Source of the DNA: Asterella californica
Lineage: Eukaryota > Streptophyta > Marchantiopsida > Marchantiales > Aytoniaceae
NCBI GenBank assembly: GCA_036924285.1
Contig: JAYKYS010000001.1
Coordinates: forward strand, 10,999,501-11,063,500
DNA length: 64,000 nucleotides
Direction of reading: 5' to 3'
Positions within the stretch are counted from its first letter, which is position 1. Each line of letters starts with the position of its first letter. The translations under genes and the position numbers were made by a program. Under the pieces are notes generated by a model, which was not told the origin of the DNA, ran no database searches, and worked only from the letters and a program-made list of their open reading frames with translations. Positions 1-11,435 of this stretch are shown piece after piece.

Positions 1-3000
1 GCCCCGAGAATGGTAAGAACCGACAGAATCAGCAAAGACACACCTAGAGTCACAATCCTCCGAATTAGCTTCAACTCGTCTAGCACCGACTCTTGTGACA
101 AAGGCAACATTGGGATCAAACACAATATGATAGCTGCCAAAGCCAAATAAAACCCCAGAGTGTTGCATACTACGAAAATCCGCCCGGGAACGTCCACAGT
201 GTTGGGAGGCTGCAGAGGACTCCCCGCGTAAACGAGTGCTGCCGTCACCGATGTAGCATTTGCTGCCTCAATTAAACTTGTTCGGTCTTCCTGAGATATA
301 ACTGACAATTGCTCGTACCACCATCTGCAGTACTCTGGTGAAGCTTTTGGCCCTGGGTCCGCAATTTCTTTTCCTCGATTCGTCTTCCATACGTCGATCC
401 CAGCTCGAAGCAACAAACTGATACATCCTTGTCTTTTATACTCCTCTATTCGTTCCAGCTCCCTGCGCGCCTTAGCAGAAAGGGACGATTTCGCCTCATA
501 TGGGGTGCCAATACGCTCATCAGGAATCTCACAAAAGTCAGCCAAAGAGTGTGGAAACTGGGGTGGAACTTCAAAGTAAGTGGCGAGATGCAATGCAGTA
601 TTACCATTGCGATCTTCAACAAGGGGATCAAACTTCCCAGTGGTCAAAATGGTGTTGATCCCGGAAAAATGTCCCGCAATGGCAGCAAGATGAAGAGCGG
701 AGTAACCTTCTTTAGAGAAGTTATCAGGCCTCCTAGACTCGTTCCAGACTCTGGCAGGATCATAGACTCTGTCATCCTGCACATAAAATACACTTAACGG
801 TATAATGATCAACTCCCAAGCAATGTTCACCTTTTGGGAAATTCGGACTGAATGCAATTCCAAAAGATTCTCCGACATTTCCTGTTCTTGGGTATACTTG
901 GAAATTTCCATATGCTGCAGTACAAGCTCATGAAATCCATGATAGACATGTTCGTTAGAAACTGAGACTACATTACATGGAGACATGAAGGACACCATCA
1001 AACCTTCTTGAGATGACAATGCAAAGAAAATGTCCTAAGGTTTTCGAAAACAAAAAGTAAAATCTAGAAACAAATACTTCTAAAAACGGAACAAATAAGA
1101 AAAGAAAGAGGATCAAAACCCGACAACCGTAACATGTCGATCATCCATGATAATACGACGTTTCTGCCCATATGCTGCTGCTCCTCATCATTCTAAGAAC
1201 TCGGGATTATAATTTGCTGTAAAGTAATACTCTTCTTCAGGAAGAGTCGGGCTTATGGTTGATCTAGTTCATACGTACTTTAGCCAACGCATTTAGAGTT
1301 GCTGTATCTCCCACGTGCGCCGCAAACTGGAGCGGCGTCATCGCCAACGAACCAAGCGTTGGACATCGGCTGGGTGCTTGGAGCGGCATAAGCTCTGTAG
1401 TAGTAGTAGACTTGAGTGTCATACCAGTTCGTCGTTCGCGGTCAGAGTCAGTAAGGTGAGGACTGCGTATGATGACATGGAAGGCTGTTGTGGACGAATC
1501 TGAGATCTCGTCTGCCGAGTAGCCATTCACTGCAGACACCACCGCTACATCTGTCTGCCAGACGTGATCCTTAAATTGCCAACGCCCAGACGCCTTGCTA
1601 TTCCTCAAATTATGGACGACCGTTCCTTTCTGTCGTAGAAGTTTCTTCACCGCTACATCTGTCTGCCCGACGGGATCGTTAAACTGCAAACGCCGAGACG
1701 CCGTGCTATTCCTCAAACTATCGACGTTGGTTCCTCTCCGTCGTAGAAGTGTCTCCACCGCTACATCTGTCTGCCCGACGTGATCGTTGAATTGCCAACG
1801 CCCAGAGGCCGTGCTATTCCTCAAATTATGGACGTTGGTTCCTTCGTGTCCTAGAAGGTTACTTTTACCAGACCTGTCGTCCAGTGCCAATGCAGCGTAA
1901 AGAGGAGTCCTTCCTGCGCTATCATGCACGTTGATATAGTTCGAAAGGTCATCATCGGCAGGCATCATTCCTAGAACATCATCGATCGAAATGCACTTAT
2001 CAGGGCTTCGTGCACGTACTGTGTGGTGCACTGCGGTTCCCCATGTGTCGTTGATTGCAAGGAGATACTTCTTGAAAGAAATTCCTTTTGCCGAGTCGGC
2101 GCACCCTTCCAACACTCGATCACGAAAAGAATCATAAGGAGGAGCCCGAGGACGAGAACAACAAGCCAGGAAAAGGAACTCTTGGAAAGGTAAAACGGGG
2201 GGACTTGTCAGCTCCCATTCTTGCCTCGCATCCTCAAGCCGGTGCTCAAGGTTGGGGCCGGAAGAAGCTGCAGCTGGAGTGGTCGGCGCCACTGTCGACG
2301 CTCCCTTCTGTTCAGTGGTAGAGACACTGGACCCAGCATGTGGTGGCTCACTGGCGGTTCGCAAACCAATGTTGACGTCCGTCTGATTCTTAGACGACAC
2401 ATCAGCAAAACACGTTTTCATGATCTCGTTCAGCATTTCTCTTTCTTCTCCAAAAGCATCAGTGGAAGGCCCTTCTGGTCCCATAAAACGGATGACATCT
2501 TTATAAGGATGACCGTGGTCAAACAGGCCATCAACCTTGGAAATAGCTTCTGCGAGGCTCGTATTGATAGCTGCATGCCCTTCTATCACTGCCATTGCGA
2601 AAACATCTAAACCGCTTGCATATTTCCACCTAGCATCTTTATAATTAGCATATGATGCAGGTTCACCACCACGGTGACCCTCCTTTGCCTCGAGGAGGTC
2701 CCTGAAGTCAGCCAAGTCAAGGGCAGAGCCTCCTCCTCCTGTTGTAACCAGGGAATCAGCTGCAGGGCTGGATTGAACAGCTCCAGTATCCTGCCCTGTA
2801 TCTGCAGCCACCAAGCTCGACGCGTCTCTGTAAAGATGGTTAAACTTTTGCAAAACTTCTTGAACTAGACCGTACCATCTCTTTCTCATGGCCAAGTGCA
2901 GTACATTGCACCCACGATACTTGACGGTCACCAGACGAGGTTCTCGCCTCACAAAAGTCATTAACTTGTACCCCTTCTCTTTTCGGAACGCGATCATCCA

Positions 3001-3027
3001 CTCTGCTCGTAGAGGTATTTCTGTCAT
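1..3027 (-). CDS. Ankyrin-repeat protein with C-terminal PGG membrane domain (3' end outside window)
   Basis: The gene has two exons, 3027-1279 and 1034-<1. The intron (1278-1035, GTACGT...CCTTAG) is phase 0, and both exons stay open across it. Ankyrin-like motifs are NVLHLAMRKR near the N-terminus, RTPLYAALA and TPLQFAAHVGD late in exon 1, then YSALHLAAIAGHF and TALHLATYFE in exon 2. Exon 2 ends with a PGG-type segment (ATSVTAALVYAGSPLQPP) followed by hydrophobic helices (IFVVCNTLGFYLALAAIIL, then TLGVSLLILSVLTIL). Plant ankyrin/PGG proteins of the ACD6 type are membrane proteins, several tied to defence or stress; a role here is inference. The paralogous remnants suggest about 70 further residues lie beyond the left edge. 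The ATG at 3027 is the first in the open frame; an upstream exon cannot be excluded. Exon 1 is unusually long, with a low-complexity middle and an internal tandem repeat. Confidence 0.8.
1035..1278 (-). other. Intron of the ankyrin/PGG gene
   Basis: The minus strand reads AAA|GTACGT at the donor and CCTTAG|GAC at the acceptor. Splicing joins codon boundaries (phase 0). It removes the stop that would end exon 1 about five codons into the intron and links it to the downstream ankyrin/PGG frame. The length of 244 bases is normal for a plant intron. Confidence 0.7.
1541..1842 (-). repeat. Three tandem 108-bp (36-residue) repeats inside exon 1
   Basis: Three consecutive coding repeats share the cores LRNSTASGRWQF and GQTDVAV. 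The plus-strand marker ttcctcaaa recurs every 108 bases, near 1600, 1708 and 1816. All copies keep the frame. The last copy diverges after its DVAV. This is not a standard 33-residue ankyrin unit; it looks like a recent in-frame expansion in the linker between ankyrin blocks. Confidence 0.8.
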
Positions 3028-3700
3028 GCCCGAACTTTACTACGCAAGCAGTCGATTACGAGCTCGTAAGTTCTCAGAACGGCAAGGCTTGACCAGCTAC
3101 AAAGTGATGATCATGACAGTCGTCAGCATGAATGTACAAACAGGAATTTGTTACTCGTCTCTTGCTAGCGGGAACTATAAAACTTCGAACCGATTGTAGT
3201 TAAGAAGGAAGACTTCACTTAAATCTTTGTGAAAATTCAGCTAAAAAAAGATAAAAAGCGTAATAGCAGGTTTGTGTACACAAAGTCGCTGCAGTCGAGT
3301 CCTGCGCACAAGCTCCGTACTTCGGGGACACTATATTTCAGAAATTTTCGATACCAGACTCTTCAAAAACCACCGGGATTGCAAGCTGTTATGGCTTTTG
3401 CTCATGCCCAGAGCAACTAAATATCCCACTTCACCTTTCAAAGGTGAAGTGGGATCGATCACGCATGGCCAGTCCCACTACAGTACAGCCAAGAGACTTC
3501 ACGCAAATATAATAATTGATTGAGGACAAAATCGCGATATTTCTGTCAAGCGTCTTTCTATGAATTTTTTAAATGTATGTGAGGATGAAATTTGATGAAA
3601 CTGTAGCTGCAGCACTTGTCGAATCTGAACCATGTGTCAGAAGCTACTTTCTCCTCCACTGTTGGAAGGAAAATTAACTTTGGAAACCGAGAATATGCTT
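3028..3700. repeat. 5' flank of the ankyrin/PGG gene, partly copied elsewhere
   Basis: The first 300 bases upstream of the ATG recur at about 8877-9190, starting exactly at cccgaactttactacgc. The block from about 3385 to 3700 recurs at about 4045-4380, in part at 6686-6830, and at 9230-9490. These copies identify the region as the upstream flank of a duplicated locus. No separate gene is recognised in it. Confidence 0.7.
3423..3455. repeat. Perfect palindrome, 16-bp arms with a 1-base centre
   Basis: The left arm is 3423-3438, the centre is C at 3439 and the right arm is 3440-3455; the core reads ACTTCACCTTTcAAAGGTGAAGT. A second copy near 4083-4115 has a changed base in its outer left arm. 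The third copy of the flank (near 9276) lacks the palindrome and about 39 bases altogether. Confidence 0.85.
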
Positions 3701-3719
3701 TATTCTGTTTGAGAACCAA

Positions 3720-4780
3720 ATGTAGTGACTACTCTCTCTTGTAGAAGAGATATCAGTACAGATATCAGTCTACGGTCATCTCCCAAGAGGGGTTGTTATA
3801 CAGATATCAGTCGACTGCATCTCCCAAGAGGGATTGTTATATACTCTAACCTATAAAGAAGAGGTCAGTGATCAGTCATAGAGAGATGTGGATGAGTCTC
3901 CCAAGAAAGAAGTTGTTATACACTCTAACCTATAGACAATAGGCCAGTGATCAATCAGAGAGATGTGACTGAGGTTATATACTAGAGGTGACCGGACCTA
4001 GAGGACTAAGAGTGACTGAAGTCTGAACCTAAACACTATCTTTAAGCTGTTATTGCTTTTGCTCATGCCCAGAGCAACTAAATATGCCACTTCACCTTTC
4101 AAAGGTGAAGTGGGATTGATCACGCATGGCCAGTCCCACTACAATACTGCGAAGAGACTTCACGCAAATATAATAATTGATTGAGGACAAAATCGCGACA
4201 TTTCTGTCAAGCGTCTTTGTATGAAATTCTTAAACGTATGTGAGGATGAAATTTGATGAAACTGTAGCTGCAGCACTTGTCGAATCTGAACCATGTGTCA
4301 GAAGCTACTTTCTCCTCCACTTTTGGAAGGAAAACCAACTTTGGAAACCAAGCATATGCTTTATTCTGTTTGAGAACCAAATGTAAAGTGATTACTCTCT
4401 CTTGTAGAAGAGATATGCTTTATTCTGTTTGAGAACCAAATGTAAAGTGATTACTCTCTCTTGTAGAAGAGATATCAGTAAAGATATCAGTCGACTCATC
4501 ATCTCCCGAGAAGGGTTGTTATATATTCTAAACTACAGAGAAGAGGTTAGTGGAGGTTAGTGATCAGTCATAGAGAGATGTGGATGAGTCTCCCAAGAAA
4601 ATAATTGTTATATACTCTAACCTATAGACAAGAGGATCAGTCATAGAGAGATGTGGATGAGTCTCCCAAGAAAGAAGTTGTTATATACTCTAACCTATAG
4701 ACAAGAGGTAAGTGATCAATCCTACAGGTGACGGGACTAGTAGGACTACAAGTGACTGAAGTCTGAACCTAGACATTATC
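3720..4780. repeat. Degenerate minisatellite, period about 75-85 bases
   Basis: The unit contains tctcccaagaaagaagttgt, then tatactctaacctatagacaag, then agtgatcagtcatagagag. Copies start near 3780, 3822, 3897, 4502, 4588 and 4662. A block of the adjacent flank (4045-4400) interrupts the array. No coding sense is seen. Confidence 0.7.
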
Positions 4781-6684
4781 TTTAACCTATTCATCGTGTG
4801 AGCATATCACGAAACCTTGTGATAGTTCGGTACATTTCCATGGAACTGTTGTTGACTAAATTCGAAGACACTCTGGTCACCACCAAGGTCTCCGTGGAAG
4901 TGTAACTAAAAAGTACACGAATTCTGGTGTTCCACTGGTCCGGTAAAAATCTTACCACATTCCGTTTTGCACCATACTTTCTTCTGAACATCCATTACCA
5001 CGTAAGAGAACGTTCTTTTGTCCCGAAGCTTTCGTTTCCACTAGAGTGTATACTACTTTTAAATGGCCACCACAGAGTCGTTCAAGCACCTACGGGATCT
5101 TGCGTTTCTGATAAAGGATTAGACGGTGTTGGAACTCCAGAGTATCTGCTGAAATCCTCAGATTGCTGGTTTCCTCACAGTGACCCTTTAAGAAACAAGG
5201 TGCTGCGCAATAGAACTGGGAAGCTATACATTTGGTTACCAGAGAAAGTGAAGGGCATAGGAGTAAACAATGAAATTGCGGGTCAAAGTAGAGAATGATT
5301 GTTGATTTCATTTTCTTTTATACTGGTAAACTGTTTCATGTTTGTGGATCTTCAAATCATCCAAGTTATATTGTCGCTTGCGTTTCACCGCGTTAGATCT
5401 CCATATAGCATGACTATATGGAGTTGAATTCAGAATTTTGCTTTATCAGACCCCTCGTAGGTTTGTTGTGCTTGATCGCACCCCTGATCTGCGAACGACA
5501 ATTGTATCAGTTCTTGGCGATGTGTCTATTTAAGTTTTATCGCCTCCAACATACGTACTTTATGTATAATCTTCTCGTGAATTCTCTTCTATGAAAGGCG
5601 AGTCTGAATAATCAGAAGAGACCCAAGATCAAGTAGTAACTAGAAATCCGTCCGACGCCTCATGTGCTTACAGTGGGGCCTTCATAGTTTTGAAACCTTC
5701 ACTGACGATTCCAGCTATGGAGGCTAAGGGAAAAACCAGATAGATTAGTTCAAGCTGACATTCTGTACAAAAGACTCGTGACTGAGCTGCTGAGAAGAGC
5801 TGATTAAGTACAAGAATCACACAGCATGCAAAAGGTGCACAGTAGATACCCTATTTTTGATAGACTAGCTTGCGAGTTGACAGTTCACTTACTTGGAAAC
5901 TGAGACTCATAGTGGACATGCCAAATATCACTTTCTAAACGAGAAGTTCGAGATTACACAAAACTTCTTTCCTCTGCCGTATATCAAGTTTAGAAGTGAA
6001 ACTAGTTTCAATCTGCGCTTAGACAGTAATTCCTTAAGTTCTCGATTACACAGGAAACTCGTTCCTCTGCCATATATCAAGTTTCCGACTGAAGGTACTT
6101 CCAGTCTATGCTAGACAATAATTCCTCTGCAATTGCTACATACTCGTTGAGTCTCACTCTGTGTCTACTTTTCACTCCCCCAAGAATAGATTTTACAATG
6201 CTATCATACTATGTTTGATCCCACTGTTGCCCTTGTCACAAGAGTGAGAGTCACAAGCGTCACTCACATATACACGTACTTCTGTACAACCTTCGCGCTA
6301 ATTTCTTTTTATGAAAGGCGTTCCTGAGTAACCGGACGAGACAGAAGGTCAACATCAGCAAACAGATGAACCCCCCAAAGCCTAAAGTGCTTGCAGTAAG
6401 ACCTCCATGGTTCCACGACTCTTCATCGGGTATTATAGCTATGGAAGCTGACGCGTAAGCCAAGAGAATGGTAGCAATCGACAGAATCAGTAAAAACACG
6501 CCTACAGTCACAGTCCTCCGAATTAGCTTCAATTCATCTAGCATGGACTCTTGTGACAAGGGCAACACTGGGATTGAACACAGTATGATAGCTGCCAAAG
6601 CCAAATAAAACGCCAGAGTGTCGCACACTATGAAAATCCGCACGCCCACATCCACGGAGGGCTGCAGAGGACTCCCGGACAAAA
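4246..6684. repeat. Segmental tandem duplication, copy I
   Basis: From 4791 to about 6540 this segment matches 7122-8871 at a constant offset of 2331 with very few substitutions. The earlier part (4246-4790) aligns with 6686-7121 but with minisatellite gains and losses. On the minus strand the unit reads as PGG remnant followed by its 3' flank. It includes a 10-bp hairpin at 5399-5423 (CTCCATATAG / CTATATGGAG). Small open frames inside it are shared only because the DNA is duplicated. Confidence 0.85.
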
Positions 6685-6823
6685 CAGGATGAAATTTGAT
6701 GAAACTGTAGCTGCAGCACTTGTCGAATCTGAACCATGTGTCAGAAGCTACTTTCTCCTCCACTTTTGGAAGGAAAACCAACTTTGGAAACCAAGCATAT
6801 GCTTTATTCTGTTTGAGAACCAA
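6260..6823 (-). pseudogene. C-terminal remnant of an ankyrin/PGG paralogue fused to upstream flank
   Basis: Up to about 6684 the minus strand encodes the PGG-adjacent segment (SGSPLQPSVDVGVRIF), two or three hydrophobic helices and a basic tail (FHKKKLARRLYRSTCICE). This matches and extends the gene at the left edge. All ankyrin repeats are missing. Before the PGG segment the frame runs into a sequence that elsewhere is upstream flank (compare 3580-3710). The junction lies near an AGGATG shared by both parental sequences. The 187-codon chimeric frame is open, but nothing shows it is expressed. Best read as a deletion derivative of a tandem gene copy. Confidence 0.7.
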
Positions 6824-8877
6824 ATGTAGTGACTACTCTCTCTTGTAGAAGAGATATCAGTAAAGATATCAGTCGACTCATCATCTCCCGAGAAGAGTTG
6901 TTATATATTCTAACCTACAGAGAAGAGGTTAGTGATCAGTCATTGAGAGATGTGGATGAGTCTCCCAAGAAAGGAGTTGTTATATACTCTAACCTACAGA
7001 CAAGAGGTCCGTGATCAATCCTAGAGGTGACGGGACTAGTAGGTGACGGGACTAGTAGGTGACGGGACTAGTAGGACTACAAGTGACTGAAGTCTGAACC
7101 TAGACATTATCTTTAACATATTCATCGTGCGAGCATATCACGAAACCTTGTGATAGTTCGGTACATTTCCATGGAACTGTTGTTGACTAAATTCGAAGAC
7201 ACTCTGGTCACCACCAGGGTCTCCGTGGAAGTGTAACTAAAAAGTACACGAATTCTGGTGTTCCACTGGTCCGGTAAAAATCTTACCACATTTCGTTTTG
7301 CACCATACTTTCTTCTAAACATCCATTACCACGTAAGAGAACCTTCTTTTGTACCGAAGCTTTCGTTTCCACTAGAGTGTATACTACTTTTAAATGGCCA
7401 CCACAAAGTCGTTCAAGCACCTACGGGATCTTGCGTTTCTGATAAAGGATTAGACGGTGTTGGAACTCCAGAGTATCTGCTGAAATCCTCAGATTGCTGG
7501 TTTCCTCACAGTGACCCTTTAAGAAACAAGGTGCTGCGCAATAGAACTGGGAAGCTATATATTTGGTTACCAGAGAAAGTGAAGGGCATAGGAGTAAACA
7601 ATGAAATTGCGGGTCAAAGTAGAGAATGATTGTTGATTTCATTTTCTTTTATACTGGTTAACTGTTTCATGTTTGTGGATTTTCAAACCATCCAAGTTAT
7701 ATTGTCGCTTGCGTTTCACCGCGTTAGATCTCCATATAGCATGACTATATGGAGCTGAATTCAGAATTTTGCTTTCTCAGACCCCTCGTAGGTTTGTTGT
7801 GCTTGATCGCACCCCTGATCTGCGAACGACAATTGTATCAGTTCTTGGCCATGTGTCCATTTAAGTTTTATCGCCTCCAACATACGTACTTTATGTATAA
7901 TCTTCTCGTGAATTCTCTTCTATGAAAGGCGAGTCTGAATAATCAGAAGAGACCCAAGATCAAGTAGTAACTAGAAATCCGTCCGACGCCTCATGTGCTT
8001 ACAGTGGGGCCTTCATAGTTTTGAAACCTTCACTGACGATTCCAGCTATGGAGGCTAAGGGAAAAACCAGATAGATTAGTTCAAGCTGACATTCTGTACA
8101 AAAGACTCGTGACTGAGCTGCTGAGAAGAGCTGATTAAGTACAAGAATCACACAGCATGCAAAAGGTGCACAGTAGATACCCTATTTTTGATAGACTAGC
8201 TTGCGAGTTGACAGTTCACTTACTTGGAAACTGAGACTCATAGTGGACATGCCAAATATCACTTTCTAAACGAGAAGTTCGAGATTACACAAAACTTCTT
8301 TCCTCTGCCGTATATCAAGTTTAGAAGTGAAACTAGTTTCAATCTGCGCTTAGACAGTAATTCCTTAAGTTCTCGATTACACAGGAAACTCGTTCCTCTG
8401 CCATATATCAAGTTTCCGACTGAAGGTACTTCCAGTCTATGCTAGACAATAATTCCTCTGCAATTGCTACATACTCGTTGAGTCTCACTCTGTGTCTACT
8501 TTTCACTCCCCCAAGAATAGATTTTACAATGCTATCATACTATGTTTGATCCCACTGTTGCCCTTGTCACAAGAGTGAGAGTCACAAGCGTCACTCACAT
8601 ATACACGTACTTCTGTACAACCTTCGCGCTAATTTCTTTTTATGAAAGGCGTTCCTGAGTAACCGGACGAGACAGAAGGTCAACATCAGCAAACAGATGA
8701 ACCCCCCAAAGCCTAAAGTGCTTGCAGTAAGACCTCCATGGTTCCACGACTCTTCATCGGGTATTATAGCTATGGAAGCTGACGCGTAAGCCAAGCGAAT
8801 GGTAACAATCGACAGAATCAGTAAAAACACGCCTAGAGTCACAATCCTCCGAATTAGCTTCAATCCGTCTAGCATGG
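6686..8877. repeat. Segmental tandem duplication, copy II
   Basis: This is the second copy of the 4246-6684 unit. It begins with the same gatgaaatttgatgaaactg sequence and is nearly identical from 7122 onward at an offset of 2331. It differs in its minisatellite content (6830-7110), in a tripled 16-base unit at 7025-7072, and in a shorter PGG remnant at its right end, where it jumps to sequence homologous to 3028. Confidence 0.85.
7025..7072. repeat. Three perfect 16-bp tandem repeats
   Basis: aggtgacgggactagt occurs three times head to tail. Copy I of the duplication has only a single equivalent near 4726. This is a copy-number change that arose after the segmental duplication. Confidence 0.9.
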
Positions 8878-8896
8878 CCCGAACTTTACTACGCAA
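8591..8896 (-). pseudogene. Second C-terminal remnant of an ankyrin/PGG paralogue
   Basis: It encodes only the last two hydrophobic segments and the basic tail, beginning at LDGLKLIRRIVTLGVFLLIL. At about 8877 the sequence switches to the 5' flank found immediately upstream of the intact ATG (3028). A deletion therefore removed the whole coding region between the start codon and the first PGG helix. Both parental sequences carry CATG(G)CCC at the join, consistent with a microhomology deletion. Confidence 0.75.
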
Positions 8897-9189
8897 GCAG
8901 TCGATTACGAGCTCGTAAGTTCTCAGAACGGCAAGGCTTGACCAGCTACAAAGTGATGATCATGACAGTCGTCAGCATGAATGTACAAACAGGAATTTGT
9001 TACTCGTATGTTGCTAGCGGGAACTATAAAACTTCGAACCGATTGTAGTTAAGAAGGAAGACTTCACTGAAATCTTTTGTGAAAATTCAAAACAAAAAGG
9101 CGTAATAGCAGGTTTGTGTACACAAAGTTGCTGCAGTCGAGTCCTGCGCACAAGCTCCGTACTTCGGGGACACTATATTTCAGAAATTT

Positions 9190-10640
9190 TTGATACTATA
9201 TTTCAGAAATTTTTGATAACAGACTCTTAAAAAACCGGGATTGCAAGCTGTTATGGCTAATTGCTCATGCAACTAAATATCCCACATGGCCAGTCCCACT
9301 ATAGTACTGCCAAGAGACTTCACAAAATATTATAATTGATTGAGGACAAAATCGCGATATTTCTGTAACTCAAGCGCCTTTGTATGATTATTTAAATGTA
9401 TGTGAGGATGAAGTTTGATGAAACTGTAGCTGCAGCACTTGTCGAATCTGAACGATGTGTCAGAAGCTACTTTCTCCTCCACTGTTGGAAAATCGTGCGA
9501 GCATATCATATACCTTGTGACAGTTCGGTACATTTCCATGGAACTGTTGTTGACTGAATTCGAAGACACTCTGGTCACCACCAGAGTCTCCGTGGAAGTC
9601 TAATTAAAAAGTCCACGAATTCTGGTGTTCCACTGGTCCGGTACAAATCTTACTACATTCCGTTTTGCACCATACTTTCTTCTGAACATCCATTGCCACG
9701 TAAGAGAACTTTCTTTTGTACCGAAGCTTTCGTTTCCTCTAGAGTGGTATTCTACTTAAATGGCCACCATACAGTCGTTGAAGCACTTATGGCATCTTGC
9801 GTTTCTGATAAAGGATTAGACGGAGTGGGAACTCCAGTATCTGCTGAAACCCTCAGATTGCTGGTTTCCTCACAGTGACCCTTTAAGAAACAAGGTGCTG
9901 CGCAATAGAATTGGGAAGCTATACATTTGGGTAACCAGAGTAAACAATGAAATTGCGGGTCAAGTCAAAGTAGAAAACAAGTGTAGATTTTTCATTTTCT
10001 TCTCTGCTTGCCAATTCGACGATTAGCTATGCAAATGCATAGCAACCAAAATAATTTGTACAGTGAACTCCCGCTCAACCCCGTCCTTCCTCTACCGAAC
10101 AGTTGGATTGCTTCGGCAGATTGGTCCCGATATACCGCGTAGCCCTCACCTCTCATTGATACGTTTCGAGTACATGATGCACCGAAAGACTCTGTCGTGT
10201 TCTGGTGGATTATTGTATTACTGAAACTAAAAGTGCCAAAGGGATTAAGAGAGTCGGAGACAGTGCGGCTGCTGGCAGCTGGACTTCCAACTACCAATAT
10301 GAGAAGGCCCATGTAGCTTTCTCTATATCTCGTTGACTACACACTGATGTGCCGAATGGTGAAAAGCAATGTACTTTTATGTTTCATGTTTGTGGATCTC
10401 CAAATCATCCAAGTTATATTGTCGCTCGCGTTTCACCGCGTTAGATCTCCATATAGCATGAGTATATACCGAATATGATCAAGTTGAACTCAGAAACTTG
10501 CTTGATCACACCCCTCGTAGGTCTGTTGTGCTTTATCGCACCCCTCTTAACCTTGTCTTGCTTGATCGCACCCCTGATCTGCGAACGACAGTCTTACCAG
10601 TTCCTGGCCATGTTTCTATTTAACTTTTATCGCCACATAT
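9190..10640. repeat. Third, rearranged copy of the ankyrin-locus flank
   Basis: 9225-9490 matches 3360-3680. 9490-9990 matches 4790-5300 after a deletion of the intervening minisatellite. 10383-10640 matches 5335-5540 (catgtttgtggatct onward). Divergence is greater than between copies I and II. A segment of about 390 bases at 9990-10380 has no counterpart in the other copies. Confidence 0.7.
9992..10312 (-). other. Unrecognised 106-codon open frame in copy-specific insert
   Basis: The frame lies in the part of the third copy that is absent from copies I and II. It ends in a short hydrophobic stretch (LYKLFWLLCICIAN) and basic residues. I recognise no domain, no splice structure and no second copy. 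It may be chance. Confidence 0.2.
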
Positions 10641-11049
10641 CATCGACGTGTCAGACTGAATCTCTTCGCGAGGAATTGAAACAATTTGCATGCGTGGGCA
10701 AAGACACTAAACGACGTGCGATGCACTTGCAAAGGCACGAGACGGGTAGAAGCGAAAGAAGCAGCACTGTTCCGGAAAACAACGAGGGTTAGAAAACGGA
10801 TCATTTGGATCACATAGGCGACGACTAAATCGTCGATTGAACAATGGTGCATTTTTGCTCATTCTCCCATACAGCGAACATTTTCCGTTGGATGGCATGC
10901 ACTTTCGAGAGACGAACGCGAGTTTTCTATGGACACCAACAGACAACATGCAGTCGTGCATGCACTATTAGGACAATTGCACATCGCACCCATCTAGTCT
11001 CGTCTTACAACGAGCAATGGACCCATCGGTATTAAGTTTCAACTTAAAA
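10641..11049. other. Intergenic segment between ankyrin array and copia fragment
   Basis: Only short overlapping open frames on both strands are present. I see no repeat shared with the rest of the window and no recognisable gene. Confidence 0.4.
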
Positions 11050-11051
11050 TT

Positions 11052-11435
11052 TCACTTACATGTTATCGGTCGGCATCCTTGTGACAAGTCAGTGAGTTTC
11101 CAAGTACCGTTAGATTCGTGAGAATCCTCCTCTATTGCTCCTCTCCACTGATCAGCATCAGGAGAAGATACTGCTTCTGTGTAAGAAGCAGGTTCCATTA
11201 GCACGGGTTTAAGAACTACCATTAACGCCCGCTTGGTGTTCTTCCGAGATTTCAGGATCAGTGATGAAGGGTCGTAGCCTTCATCAGGATTCCGCTGCAA
11301 AGAATCGAATGTCGAGCTGATTGTCTCAGTGGAGGCGTTGCTGGGAAATCCAATGGAGGGAGAGAGGACTCGCTGTGAGTAGGACCGGTAACACATGGTG
11401 AGCGTGGTGATGTGCGCCGAAGATAAGGATGGCAC
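11052..11435 (-). pseudogene. Copia RT, N-terminal fragment
   Basis: The frame contains EPASYTEAVSSPDADQWRGA followed by NGTWKLTDLSQGCRPITCK. This is the hallmark opening of copia reverse transcriptase (EP.SY.EA....W..A......NGTW.LV..P.....I.CKW). It terminates right after CK at 11052. All catalytic parts (the LDY and YVDD motifs) are missing. The truncation point coincides with the element boundary. Confidence 0.8.

Noticed and set aside
2088..2610. Open frames on the plus strand, and shifted ones on the minus strand, opposite the ankyrin exon
   Set aside because: They are shadows of the long exon; only the minus-strand frame carries ankyrin motifs and joins the next exon in phase.
3173..3181. 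TATAAA-like sequence upstream of the ankyrin/PGG gene
   Set aside because: The TATAAA reads on the plus strand, opposite to the gene, so I do not call a promoter from it.
4927..5298. 123-codon plus-strand frame, repeated at 7258-7629
   Set aside because: It is present twice only because the DNA is duplicated almost identically, and the more diverged third copy does not keep it. No domain is seen.
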